This document shows, piece by piece, positions 1-7,129 of a stretch of 22,249 bases of DNA. Every line of letters starts with the position of its first letter. Position 1 is the stretch's first letter. Location of the stretch: contig JAEUQE010000141.1 in the NCBI GenBank assembly GCA_016789785.1, positions 1-22,249 on the forward strand, in the 5' to 3' direction. Below the pieces are notes generated by a model. That model made no database searches, was not told the origin of the DNA, and saw only the letters and a program-made list of their open reading frames with translations. This DNA comes from Bryobacterales bacterium. GTDB lineage: Bacteria; Acidobacteriota; Terriglobia; Bryobacterales; Bryobacteraceae. Position numbers and translations under genes: made by a program.

Positions 1-303
1 TTCGCGATCACCTCTTCGAAGAACTTCGTTGGTTTCTGAAAGAGCGCCGCGGTACGGGCCTTGCCGATGGCGATGTTGGAGCCCGCGGCGAACGTGCCGT
101 CAGCGCGCTCCAACGCCATCAGATTCCCACCATCGTCCACCACCGCAATCACGCCTCTGGCATTGTTCTTGCGGACCTGATCCATCATGGCGGTGATTCG
201 CCTTGCGCGCACCTTCCATGGTCAGAACTTTCTTTTCGGTAACACGCGCGTGCGCGGTTGCGCTGAGTGCGAGCATGCAGCTCAGCAAAGCGGATAGTCT
301 CAC
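1..303 (-). pseudogene. GlcG/HbpS-like (DUF336) secreted protein, frameshifted and cut by window edge
   Basis: The gene starts at a GTG (303-301) preceded by a strong GGAGGAG ribosome binding site 5-6 bases away. It encodes a signal peptide (MRLSALLSCMLALSATAHA) and then VTEKKVLTMEGARKA. The reading frame breaks near 196-200. One base shift downstream gives ITAMMDQVRKNNARGVIAVV, then DDGGNLMALERADG and IAIGKARTAALF, and this runs off the left edge. The restored sequence aligns well with the intact paralog at 10524-11000 (shared VxIAxxDDGGNL, DxxxxGSxxIAxxKAxxAxxFxxPTKxFE). Removing one A in AAGGCGAATCACC would repair the frame, so this is a +1 frameshift: a real pseudogene, a sequencing error, or less likely a recoding site. 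Family members bind haem or small organic ligands. The protein would be periplasmic or extracellular. The C-terminal half is outside the window. Confidence 0.75.
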
Positions 304-306
304 TGT

Positions 307-338
307 TTCTCCTCCCGGCAGTTACATCCGGAGGAGAA
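307..338 (-). promoter_or_regulatory. Inverted repeat that can sequester the GlcG-like RBS
   Basis: A perfect 9-base inverted repeat (307-315 and 330-338) has a 14-base loop. On the minus-strand mRNA the upstream arm is UUCUCCUCC and the downstream arm is GGAGGAGAA, which is the ribosome binding site of the GTG-started gene at 303. Folding would hide the Shine-Dalgarno completely. A regulatory role such as translational control is inferred. Confidence 0.45.
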
Positions 339-415
339 GCAGATCTATTCCGGTGAGGCGGGCCGTTCGTTGCCCTTATGCGAGCCACGCGAGAATTCCG
401 TGCTCGTTGTAGGGT

Positions 416-655
416 TCAGGCGGCGGCCTTCAGCCCAACCGCGCGCGGCAGTGCGTAGAGGTGATCCCAGACGCGCGGATACAAGGGGTCGAGTTCGCAG
501 CGTTTCTCCTCGCCAGGACGCGATCCCCGCGGAAGGCTTGAGCAGGCCTCCGGTGATGGGCGCGCAGCTTTGAGCCGAGAGAGCCCCGGTTTCTGAATAT
601 GGTTGTGGGCTCCGTCGAAGAATGCCACTATCTTCGGATACTCGCCAAGGACCTT
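416..655 (-). pseudogene. Coding-looking remnant, family not recognised
   Basis: This frame is open on the minus strand from about 655 down to a TGA at 416-418. It reads PKVLGEYPKIVAFFDGAHNH at its upstream end and PLYPRVWDHLYALPRAVGLK near its stop. The third codon positions near the stop are strongly GC-rich, as in the real genes of the window. There is no good start: the only candidate is a GTG at 628-626 with no convincing ribosome binding site. The middle, around SRLKAARPSPEACSSL, looks less coding-like. I read it as the 3' remnant of a decayed gene rather than a functional small protein, and I do not recognise a family. A chance open frame in GC-rich DNA remains possible. Confidence 0.25.
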
Positions 656-703
656 GGGTATGGAGATCCGATTCTGTCTTCTTTCTGCTGACTCCTGTCT
701 TCC

Positions 704-738
704 ATATCCCGAAGGGATATCAAGGCCGAATGGCCTTG
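704..738 (-). terminator. Twin adjacent hairpins directly after the GH57 stop
   Basis: Two perfect 7-base stems sit back to back. The first is ATATCCC/GGGATAT with a GAA loop (704-720) and the second is CAAGGCC/GGCCTTG with a GAAT loop (721-738). They begin one base after the GH57 stop codon in the direction of transcription. There is no U-tract, so they may stabilise the 3' end or terminate inefficiently rather than act as a textbook intrinsic terminator. Confidence 0.5.
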
Positions 739-739
739 T

Positions 740-2815
740 TTAGTACTCCGACCACTCCGACGGCGCTGTTTCGATCTCCAGCCAGCCCTCATGCGGCAGC
801 GCATCCATCGGGAGCCCATCCTGCCAGACCGATACCTGCACGCGGAGATTGGTTTCCGCCGGCGTGATCGGTATCGCGATTTCCAGAATGCGATCGTAGG
901 CGTGCTTCACGGCGGCGTCGGAACAACTCTCCGGCTTGCCCATGGTGAAGCGGATCTCGCGATCGTTGATCAGCAAATGGACATCGGTGTCTTGCAGCTT
1001 CTCCGGCGGGAGGAAGTCGACTCGCAGATACAGGTACCCATCCCCCGCGCCGAAATAAATCTCCTTCACCAGGAAACGCTGGCCATGCATCGAACCGGAA
1101 CGCCGGTCGACACGGTAAACTCCCGCACCCATCCATTCAAAGTAAGACGACACATCGCCATCAATGGTGGCCTTCAGCGCAGTGACTGGACGCTGCTGGT
1201 AACTCTTGGCGCGCGTCTTGAGAATGGCGCGGGAAAGCTCGGCGGGCGGCTTCAGACGCAGTGCCCGGTACATGTTGGCCAGGTGGTCCCGAAAGAGTTG
1301 ATCGAACTCCTCGCGGTTGTCGGTGTGATGATGCGGGCCATACCACCAGCACCAGTCGCTTCCTTCCGCGATCATGAGTTCTTCCAGCGCCAGGGTTCGT
1401 TCCTCTTCGGTGAGCTTGGTGAGATCGGTCTCTTCGTAGGCGTTGCGCGCGTGCAGCAAATACTCCCACGCTTTGTTGTCTTCCTCGAAGCCGATCCACA
1501 CGTCGAAGTTCGCCCCGATCCACGATCCCGCGGAGATGTGGGTCAAAGGGTCATCGGGGACATTTTTCAGTGCCTCACTCACCGTCGCGGCTTCGATGCC
1601 GCGCTCCTCGCTGAGCTTGCGATAGAGCGCGCGAAGGAATGGGCGGCCGTTGCGATAGTAGTGTTCCCAGGCATTCTCCCCATCGAGAATGATGGGCACA
1701 AGCGCGTCACGCCCTGAGTCCAGAAGCGGACGGCAGTTCTCGCGGATGCGATTCACGAAGTCGCTCGCGGCATCCTCGGCATGCATCTTCGAGTAGACGA
1801 AACCGACCAGATCACTCAGATAGTGATCGCGGAAGATCATGCTGATCTCGCGTCCGCCCTTGCGCCAGCGGTAAGGACGGTACGTTGTCATCGAGTCCGC
1901 ACCGCGGCCCAACGTCTTTGCAAGCACCCCATTGTCGGTTCCGGCCCACTCATATCCGCACGAAGCGGCGATCTCCAGAGCTTCGTCCGACACCGATCCC
2001 TCCGACGGCCACAGACCAACGGGCTTCTTTCCGATGTACTCCTCGACGTAACGAATCGACCGGTCGAGATGCTGACGGGCGTCCTGCGGAAAGCGGAATC
2101 GCGGAGGCAGCGGCACATGAGGATTCGCTTCGTGCGCGACGTTCGAATCGCACAGCAGCGGAAGAATCGGATGATAGAACGGCGTGGCGGAGATCTCGAT
2201 CTGCCCGGTCGCGGCGAAGTCCTTGTAGACGGGAATCACCTTGCCGAGAATCTCGAGTTGCTTACGGCCAACCAGTGCCTGATCTTCGAGGGTGTAATCG
2301 CGTTCCTTCGCAACCAGGCTGATCACTTCCTGGTCCGATTCCAGGAACTCTTCTTCGAACCAGGAGAGTTGCGAGAGCACCTGAAGGTCGCGCAACGCCG
2401 CGGAATTGAACACATGGCTTGCGCGCTTGAAATTGCGATCCGCCGCGCGCCATGCTTCGTTCAGTTCGGCATAGCGCGGATACCGCCCGATGAGATGGAT
2501 GGGATTGGCCTGGAAGAAATACTGGAGAATGAAGCGCACCTCCGCGTCAGTGAGTTCCTCGGCAGGCTTCAGCGCGACGCGCAGAAACGGATCCACCGCT
2601 TTGCCCGAAGCGTACTCTTCCACCTGCATCAGCAGCGAAGGGACGAGATTGAAGGTCTGCCGCACGCCTGGAAACTCTTCCAGGATCTTCACCATCCCGT
2701 AGTAGTCCTTCAGTGCGTGAAGCCGCGTCCATGGCAGACGGTATTCGCCGGACACCAGATCCTTGTAGCAAGGCTGATGCATATGCCAGACGAAGCAGAC
2801 GTAGATTTTGGGCAT
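740..2815 (-). CDS. Glycoside hydrolase family 57 protein (alpha-amylase/glucanotransferase-like)
   Basis: This 691-residue protein is predicted to act on alpha-glucans in the cytosol, since it has no signal peptide. The GH57 conserved regions appear in order: HMHQP (residues 11-15), GQIEISATPFYHPILPLL (204-221), GLWPSEGS (267-274) carrying the expected nucleophile Glu272, and ILDGENAWEHY (376-386) carrying the expected acid Asp378. After about residue 540 a beta-rich C-terminal domain (YFEWMGAGVYRV onwards) resembles the accessory sandwich of amylopullulanase-like members. The ATG at 2815 lies 5 bases after the stop of the upstream YncE/phosphoesterase gene, so it is the last gene of the nadE operon. 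No clear Shine-Dalgarno is seen, consistent with coupling to the upstream gene. The exact specificity (amylase, branching, pullulanase or 4-alpha-glucanotransferase) cannot be told from sequence alone. Confidence 0.9.
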   Translation of the reverse strand: MPKIYVCFVWHMHQPCYKDLVSGEYRLPWTRLHALKDYYGMVKILEEFPGVRQTFNLVPSLLMQVEEYASGKAVDPFLRVALKPAEELTDAEVRFILQYFFQANPIHLIGRYPRYAELNEAWRAADRNFKRASHVFNSAALRDLQVLSQLSWFEEEFLESDQEVISLVAKERDYTLEDQALVGRKQLEILGKVIPVYKDFAATGQIEISATPFYHPILPLLCDSNVAHEANPHVPLPPRFRFPQDARQHLDRSIRYVEEYIGKKPVGLWPSEGSVSDEALEIAASCGYEWAGTDNGVLAKTLGRGADSMTTYRPYRWRKGGREISMIFRDHYLSDLVGFVYSKMHAEDAASDFVNRIRENCRPLLDSGRDALVPIILDGENAWEHYYRNGRPFLRALYRKLSEERGIEAATVSEALKNVPDDPLTHISAGSWIGANFDVWIGFEEDNKAWEYLLHARNAYEETDLTKLTEEERTLALEELMIAEGSDWCWWYGPHHHTDNREEFDQLFRDHLANMYRALRLKPPAELSRAILKTRAKSYQQRPVTALKATIDGDVSSYFEWMGAGVYRVDRRSGSMHGQRFLVKEIYFGAGDGYLYLRVDFLPPEKLQDTDVHLLINDREIRFTMGKPESCSDAAVKHAYDRILEIAIPITPAETNLRVQVSVWQDGLPMDALPHEGWLEIETAPSEWSEY

Positions 2816-2820
2816 GGTGT

Positions 2821-5319
2821 CTATCGTGAGAAATAACTGCGCACCGGTGCGGGCGGCTCCGATCCCTTGATCGCGCGCCAGAGAATGTCGTTCAACTCGT
2901 CGTCATCAATTAGATCCGCTTCCGAAAAGTCGAGCTTCGCGGAGCGGGCTGCCGTTTGCGTTCCCCCGGGATTGCGGTCTTCGAGCGAGATGCGAGGCCT
3001 TTCGGCAACGTATGGCCTTGGGTCGGGCTTGTTCGAAAACGCCGCCGACATGGGCCGCGATCCTGCGTCGAAATGTGTCATTGGATTGAGGCCCAGGATC
3101 AGTTCCATGGTGCGGAGCATCGACGTCGTGTTGTAAACCGTGCTGTCGATGATCCCTCGCCGTGTGTAGGGCGAAAGGATGTAGGCCGGGGCCCGGTGGG
3201 AATCCACGTGATCGGCGCCGTTCTGCGCATCATCCTCGAGAACGAAGATCGCCGTTTTCGGCCAGAAGCTGCTCTTCGAAACCGCCTCCACGATCATGCC
3301 GAACGCATAGTCATTGTCGGCCATCGCGGCGCGGGGAGTGATCTTTCCGGCGGCGGTGCCCGAAGTGTGATCGTTGCCCAACCGCATGATGAGCAGCCTC
3401 GGCATTTTGCCTTCTTTCTCGAAGGCTGCAAGATCTTCCAGAAACACCTTGGCGCGCTCCACGTCAGGATAGTCCATGTCGAATGCGCGGTATTTCCGGT
3501 TGGTCACCGGAGAAAGCGCCGAGTCGCGTACGGAATCGACATGGATACCATCGGCAACGGGAAGCTTGCGCAGGTTCACCATGTAGCCGTAGTTGCGCAT
3601 GCTGATGCCGGCCGATGCGGCATTCGTCCACAGGTAGCCAGCGGGTGGCGACGCGGCGGGATCACTGCCTTCGTAGTCGTAATGGCGGCGGCGTCCGGCA
3701 TAGCTGTTGGGCCATAGCTTCTGCACGTAGTCCGGCGCAATGGCCGCGGTGGACCAGTTGTGCCCGTCGGCACTGACATCCGCGCTGACGTAGAAGTTGT
3801 CGAAGAGCACGTATTCACGAGCCAGTTTGTAGTGGTTCGGCGCGGCGTCTTCGCCAAACAATGTGAGCGACTTGTCACCATTGCCCTTCTCCAGCGCCCC
3901 CAGCACCTGATCGTAGGTGCGATTCTCCTTCACGATGTAGATGACATGCTCAATGGGCGAAGGATTGCCGGGCTTCGAAGGCACAGGGTTCCCGGCGCCA
4001 GTGCGCGCATCGTCGAGCAGCGAGTCGCGATAAGGTGAGTTGGCGATGGTGGTCTGCGACCAGCGATCGAGCTGCTCATCGTTGAAAGCATCGATCCATG
4101 AGACGGTACCCCGTTGAATGGTGCCCACGTATTGATCGATGCGCTCTCCAAGATGGCTGCGCGCAGGCTGCTTGTCAGGCCGTGGCCCTTGCGGATTCGG
4201 GTGGCTGCCGCCGCCGCGGCCATTTAAGATCGCGAGACGATTCGAGGGCAGCGTGTGCACTCCGGTCGGATACCAGCCGGTGGGGATGAAGCCAAGCACC
4301 TGGCTTCGCGTCTCGGTAACATCGACCTCGGCAACCGCGTTGGCATCGGAACAAACCACGTGAAGGCGCTTCTCATCGGCACTCAAAGCGAGTGCGCTGG
4401 GCGTCATGCCCAATGGCTGGCGGGGAGTGAATGCGAGATTGATCGCCTCCGCGATGCGCAGATCCTTGCTTTCGGAAACGCCGATCGCGTATACGCGGTT
4501 CGTGTTGCCCGCGGTCACGTAAAGGCGGTGTTGATAGGCAGGCGGCTCTGATCCTTCGGGCGCCACGGGCTTGCGCGTGCTATACACCATGTCCGTGGTG
4601 TGCGGCGCGATCCGCAACCGCTGCAGGATCGACCCATCCGTGGCCTTGTGATGAAACACCGAGCCATCGGCCCAGCTTGAAACGAAGAATGACTGGCCGT
4701 CCGGATGGAATAAAACCCGGTAGGGGCGCCGGCCCGTTTTGAAACGCTCAATCACCCGGCCCGATTGCGGATTGATCACCACGATCACGTCGCGATAGAG
4801 CATGGTCGCGTAGATGAGGCGGCCGTCCGGCGAGAAGCGCACGTCGCCGACGAAGTCCGGATGTTCGCGCTTCTCCTCTGGCACCACCACGAACGACCGG
4901 GCAGGATTCAAGCGCCCGTTGTTGAAGTCGAACTCGAAGACAGTGGCCTTCGATCCGCCTCCCACGTAGACCTTGCCGCCGTCGGGTGAAAACGTCAGCC
5001 CGAGCCAGGCATCGTCTACTCGTGTGCGCGAGGTCTCGGCGCCGGTGCTCACATCCAGCACTGAGATGGATGGAGGATTGTAGCCGCCATTCAGGACGAG
5101 CAAATGGCGGCCGTCCCTGGATAGGGCGCTCGCCATCGGAAACGTGTCAACGGGAGTCTGCTTGCCCGCGGGCATCAACCGCCATCCGCTGACCAGTTGA
5201 AATCCGCCCTTTGGCAGCGGCCCCGGCCGGTTGGGCGCGGCTGGTTGCGACACCAGAGTATTGGCGGCTACCCACACCATAGCCGCGGCTCCAACGATTG
5301 CGCTGATGAGCTTTTTCAT
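2821..5319 (-). CDS. Secreted YncE-type beta-propeller / phosphoesterase fusion
   Basis: This 832-residue protein has a Sec signal peptide (MKKLISAIVGAAAMVWVAAN, then TLVSQPA). Residues about 45-415 form a YVTN/YncE-like seven-bladed beta-propeller, with repeated blades such as LTFSPDGGKVYVGGG, VRFSPDGRLIYAT and VLFHPDGQSFFVSS. Residues about 455-770 are a phosphoesterase domain of the acid phosphatase/phospholipase C superfamily. Its motifs are HVIYIVKENRTYDQVLG (458-474), FDNFYVSADVSADGHNW (506-522), RLGNDHTSGT (646-655) and EDDAQNGADHVDSHR (695-709), the last supplying likely metal-binding Asp and His residues. The family is annotated as bifunctional YncE/alkaline phosphatase; the substrate is unknown. 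Its ATG overlaps the nadE stop as ATGA, showing translational coupling. It is probably periplasmic or released, with the propeller as a binding or scaffold module. Confidence 0.9.
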   Translation of the reverse strand: MKKLISAIVGAAAMVWVAANTLVSQPAAPNRPGPLPKGGFQLVSGWRLMPAGKQTPVDTFPMASALSRDGRHLLVLNGGYNPPSISVLDVSTGAETSRTRVDDAWLGLTFSPDGGKVYVGGGSKATVFEFDFNNGRLNPARSFVVVPEEKREHPDFVGDVRFSPDGRLIYATMLYRDVIVVINPQSGRVIERFKTGRRPYRVLFHPDGQSFFVSSWADGSVFHHKATDGSILQRLRIAPHTTDMVYSTRKPVAPEGSEPPAYQHRLYVTAGNTNRVYAIGVSESKDLRIAEAINLAFTPRQPLGMTPSALALSADEKRLHVVCSDANAVAEVDVTETRSQVLGFIPTGWYPTGVHTLPSNRLAILNGRGGGSHPNPQGPRPDKQPARSHLGERIDQYVGTIQRGTVSWIDAFNDEQLDRWSQTTIANSPYRDSLLDDARTGAGNPVPSKPGNPSPIEHVIYIVKENRTYDQVLGALEKGNGDKSLTLFGEDAAPNHYKLAREYVLFDNFYVSADVSADGHNWSTAAIAPDYVQKLWPNSYAGRRRHYDYEGSDPAASPPAGYLWTNAASAGISMRNYGYMVNLRKLPVADGIHVDSVRDSALSPVTNRKYRAFDMDYPDVERAKVFLEDLAAFEKEGKMPRLLIMRLGNDHTSGTAAGKITPRAAMADNDYAFGMIVEAVSKSSFWPKTAIFVLEDDAQNGADHVDSHRAPAYILSPYTRRGIIDSTVYNTTSMLRTMELILGLNPMTHFDAGSRPMSAAFSNKPDPRPYVAERPRISLEDRNPGGTQTAARSAKLDFSEADLIDDDELNDILWRAIKGSEPPAPVRSYFSR

Positions 5320-6971
5320 TCGAAGAATTTCTGGGCGATTGGAATGCGGCGGCCCATGCCGAATGCTTTGGAAGTGACCTTGAGCCCTGGTGCGGCCTGC
5401 TGGCGCTTGTACTCATTGCGGTCCACTTTGTTGACAATGTCGCGGACCAGCGCCAGCGGAAGTTGCAGCGCTTCCGCAATCTGGTGTGGCGAGAATAGAT
5501 CTTCGACGTATGCCTTCAGAATGCGATCGAGAACGTCGTACTCAGGAAGCGAATCCGTGTCTTTCTGATCCGGCCGCAATTCCGCCGATGGCGGCTTGGT
5601 GAACACGTTCTCGGGGATCGCGCCATTGTGCCGGCGATTCGCCACGCGTGAAAGCTCGTACACCAGCGTCTTCGGAACATCGCTGATCACGGCGAGTCCG
5701 CCACACATGTCGCCATACAGCGTGCAGTATCCGACCGCCAGTTCGCTCTTGTTGCCGGTGGTGAGGACAAGGGCGCCGAACTTGTTCGAGAGCGCCATCA
5801 GTGTGATCCCGCGCAGTCTGGACTGGATGTTCTCCTCCGTGACATCGGGCCGGTGGTTCGCGAACAATGGTGCGAGCGTGCGTAACGACGCCTGGTAGGC
5901 GTCATTGATGGAGCAGATCTCGAAGCGTATGCCGAGACGCTCCGCCATCTCACGCGCATCGGTCAGGCTGTGATCGGAAGAATACGGGCCGGGCATCGCA
6001 ACTCCGGTCACGTTCTCCTTGCCAACCGCGTCCACCGCGATGGCGGCAGTCAACGAAGAATCGATACCGCCGCTGAGCCCGATGATCACCCGCTGAAAGC
6101 CACACTTGCGAATGTAGTCACGCGTTCCCAGCACCAGCGCCTGATACGCGGCTTCCCGCTCGTCGTCATGATCGCCACGCTGAACCTCCGGCGACGCCGG
6201 CGCATGAATGTCGACAATCAGGAGGTCTTCCTCGAAGGAACGGGCCAAGGCGAGTTGCTCGCCATTGGGACCAAGTACGAAGCTTGTTCCGTCAAAGACC
6301 AGTTGATCGTTGCCGCCGACCTGATTGACGTAGATCACGGGAATCCGGTGGCGGCGTGCCGTGGTCTCGAAGATCTGGCGGCGCAGCGCGCGCTTGCCCA
6401 TATGAAAGGGCGAAGCGTTGATGCTGATCAACATCTCCGCGCCTTCATGCACAAGCTCAGCCACCGGGTCGCGTTTGTAGAGTTGGCGCTCCCAGAACTG
6501 TTTGTCGTTCCACGCGTCTTCGCAGATCGTGAGAGCGATCTTGCGGTCGCGCCACTGCCAGAGATACTCGCGCTCGGCGGACTGGAAGTACCGTGACTCG
6601 TCGAAGACGTCGTAAGTGGGCAGCAGCATCTTGCGCTGCTCAAACACGGCACGGCCGCGAGAGAGCACGCACGCGGCATTCATCACTCTCTTCCCGGCGG
6701 AAGCGTCGGACTGTCCGACGAATCCATAGACGATGCCGATAGGGAGATGGCTGGACTCGCGGGAGAGGCGTTCCTGCGCCTCCATCGTGCGATCGAGAAA
6801 GCTCGGTTTCTCCAGCAGGTCGCGCGGGGGGTAACCGTTGAGGGTGAGTTCCGGGAACACTACAAGCTCAGCACCGCCGCGAACCGCAAACTCCGCGGCC
6901 CGCATCATCTTGTCGACGTTGCCCGTCAAGTCCCCGACGGTCGTGTTGATTTGGCCGAGGGCAATGCGCAT
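5316..6971 (-). CDS. nadE: Glutamine-dependent NAD(+) synthetase
   Basis: This cytosolic enzyme makes NAD from deamido-NAD, ATP and glutamine. From the ATG at 6971 it is 551 residues, normal for the two-domain bacterial form. The N-terminal nitrilase-type glutaminase shows the Glu-Lys-Cys triad: FPELTLNGYPP (E41), RKMLLPTYDVFDE (K114) and LTICEDAW (C150). The C-terminal synthetase has the ATP-pyrophosphatase loop SGGIDSS (300-306) and ends with the typical NEYKRQQAAPGLKVTSKAFG and RRIPIAQKF. I chose ATG 6971 over an upstream TTG at 7004 because MRIALGQINTTVGD is the usual N-terminus and a -10-like TACAAT lies 9 bases upstream. It heads the operon with the phosphoesterase and GH57 genes. Ammonia-only NadE is excluded by the glutaminase domain. 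Confidence 0.96.
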   Translation of the reverse strand: MRIALGQINTTVGDLTGNVDKMMRAAEFAVRGGAELVVFPELTLNGYPPRDLLEKPSFLDRTMEAQERLSRESSHLPIGIVYGFVGQSDASAGKRVMNAACVLSRGRAVFEQRKMLLPTYDVFDESRYFQSAEREYLWQWRDRKIALTICEDAWNDKQFWERQLYKRDPVAELVHEGAEMLISINASPFHMGKRALRRQIFETTARRHRIPVIYVNQVGGNDQLVFDGTSFVLGPNGEQLALARSFEEDLLIVDIHAPASPEVQRGDHDDEREAAYQALVLGTRDYIRKCGFQRVIIGLSGGIDSSLTAAIAVDAVGKENVTGVAMPGPYSSDHSLTDAREMAERLGIRFEICSINDAYQASLRTLAPLFANHRPDVTEENIQSRLRGITLMALSNKFGALVLTTGNKSELAVGYCTLYGDMCGGLAVISDVPKTLVYELSRVANRRHNGAIPENVFTKPPSAELRPDQKDTDSLPEYDVLDRILKAYVEDLFSPHQIAEALQLPLALVRDIVNKVDRNEYKRQQAAPGLKVTSKAFGMGRRIPIAQKFFE

Positions 6972-6980
6972 GAATCCTAT

Positions 6981-6986
6981 ATTGTA
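6981..6986 (-). promoter_or_regulatory. Candidate -10 element of the nadE operon
   Basis: The minus strand reads TACAAT ending 9 bases before the nadE ATG. No good -35 is found at 16-18 bases. A start site about 7 bases downstream of this element would give a leaderless or nearly leaderless mRNA. The AGGA at -7 is too close to the ATG for an ideal ribosome binding site. Confidence 0.35.
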
Positions 6987-7086
6987 GCGGCGATGGGGTG
7001 GCAAGTTCCGTCTTGAGGATGGGGATCGGGCGTGGCGCCATGGGCCGGGAACTCGCTCGCGCGCAACTGTTGTGCCGCGAATAAGC

Positions 7087-7114
7087 TTGCCAGTGAATGC
7101 TTCCCTGGCATGAT
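7087..7114 (+). promoter_or_regulatory. Candidate promoter of the TonB-dependent receptor gene
   Basis: TTGCCA at 7087-7092 matches the -35 consensus in 5 of 6 positions. CATGAT at 7109-7114 matches the -10 in 4 of 6, with a 16-base spacer. The predicted transcript would start a few bases before the receptor ATG at 7130. It lies in the 158-base divergent gap with nadE. Confidence 0.3.
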
Positions 7115-7129
7115 AGGATTCGAGTCGCT

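Larger units (their letters stand above)
304..739. other. 436-base stretch without an intact gene
   Basis: This stretch lies between the broken GlcG-like gene and the GH57 stop codon. It holds the RBS-pairing inverted repeat at 307-338, the coding-looking remnant at 416-655 and the twin hairpins at 704-738. I see no tRNA, no insertion-sequence ends and no intact protein gene here. Confidence 0.6.

Noticed and set aside
1781..2836. 351-codon plus-strand frame over the GH57 gene
   Set aside because: Shadow of a gene with clear GH57 motifs; Arg-rich and without any domain.
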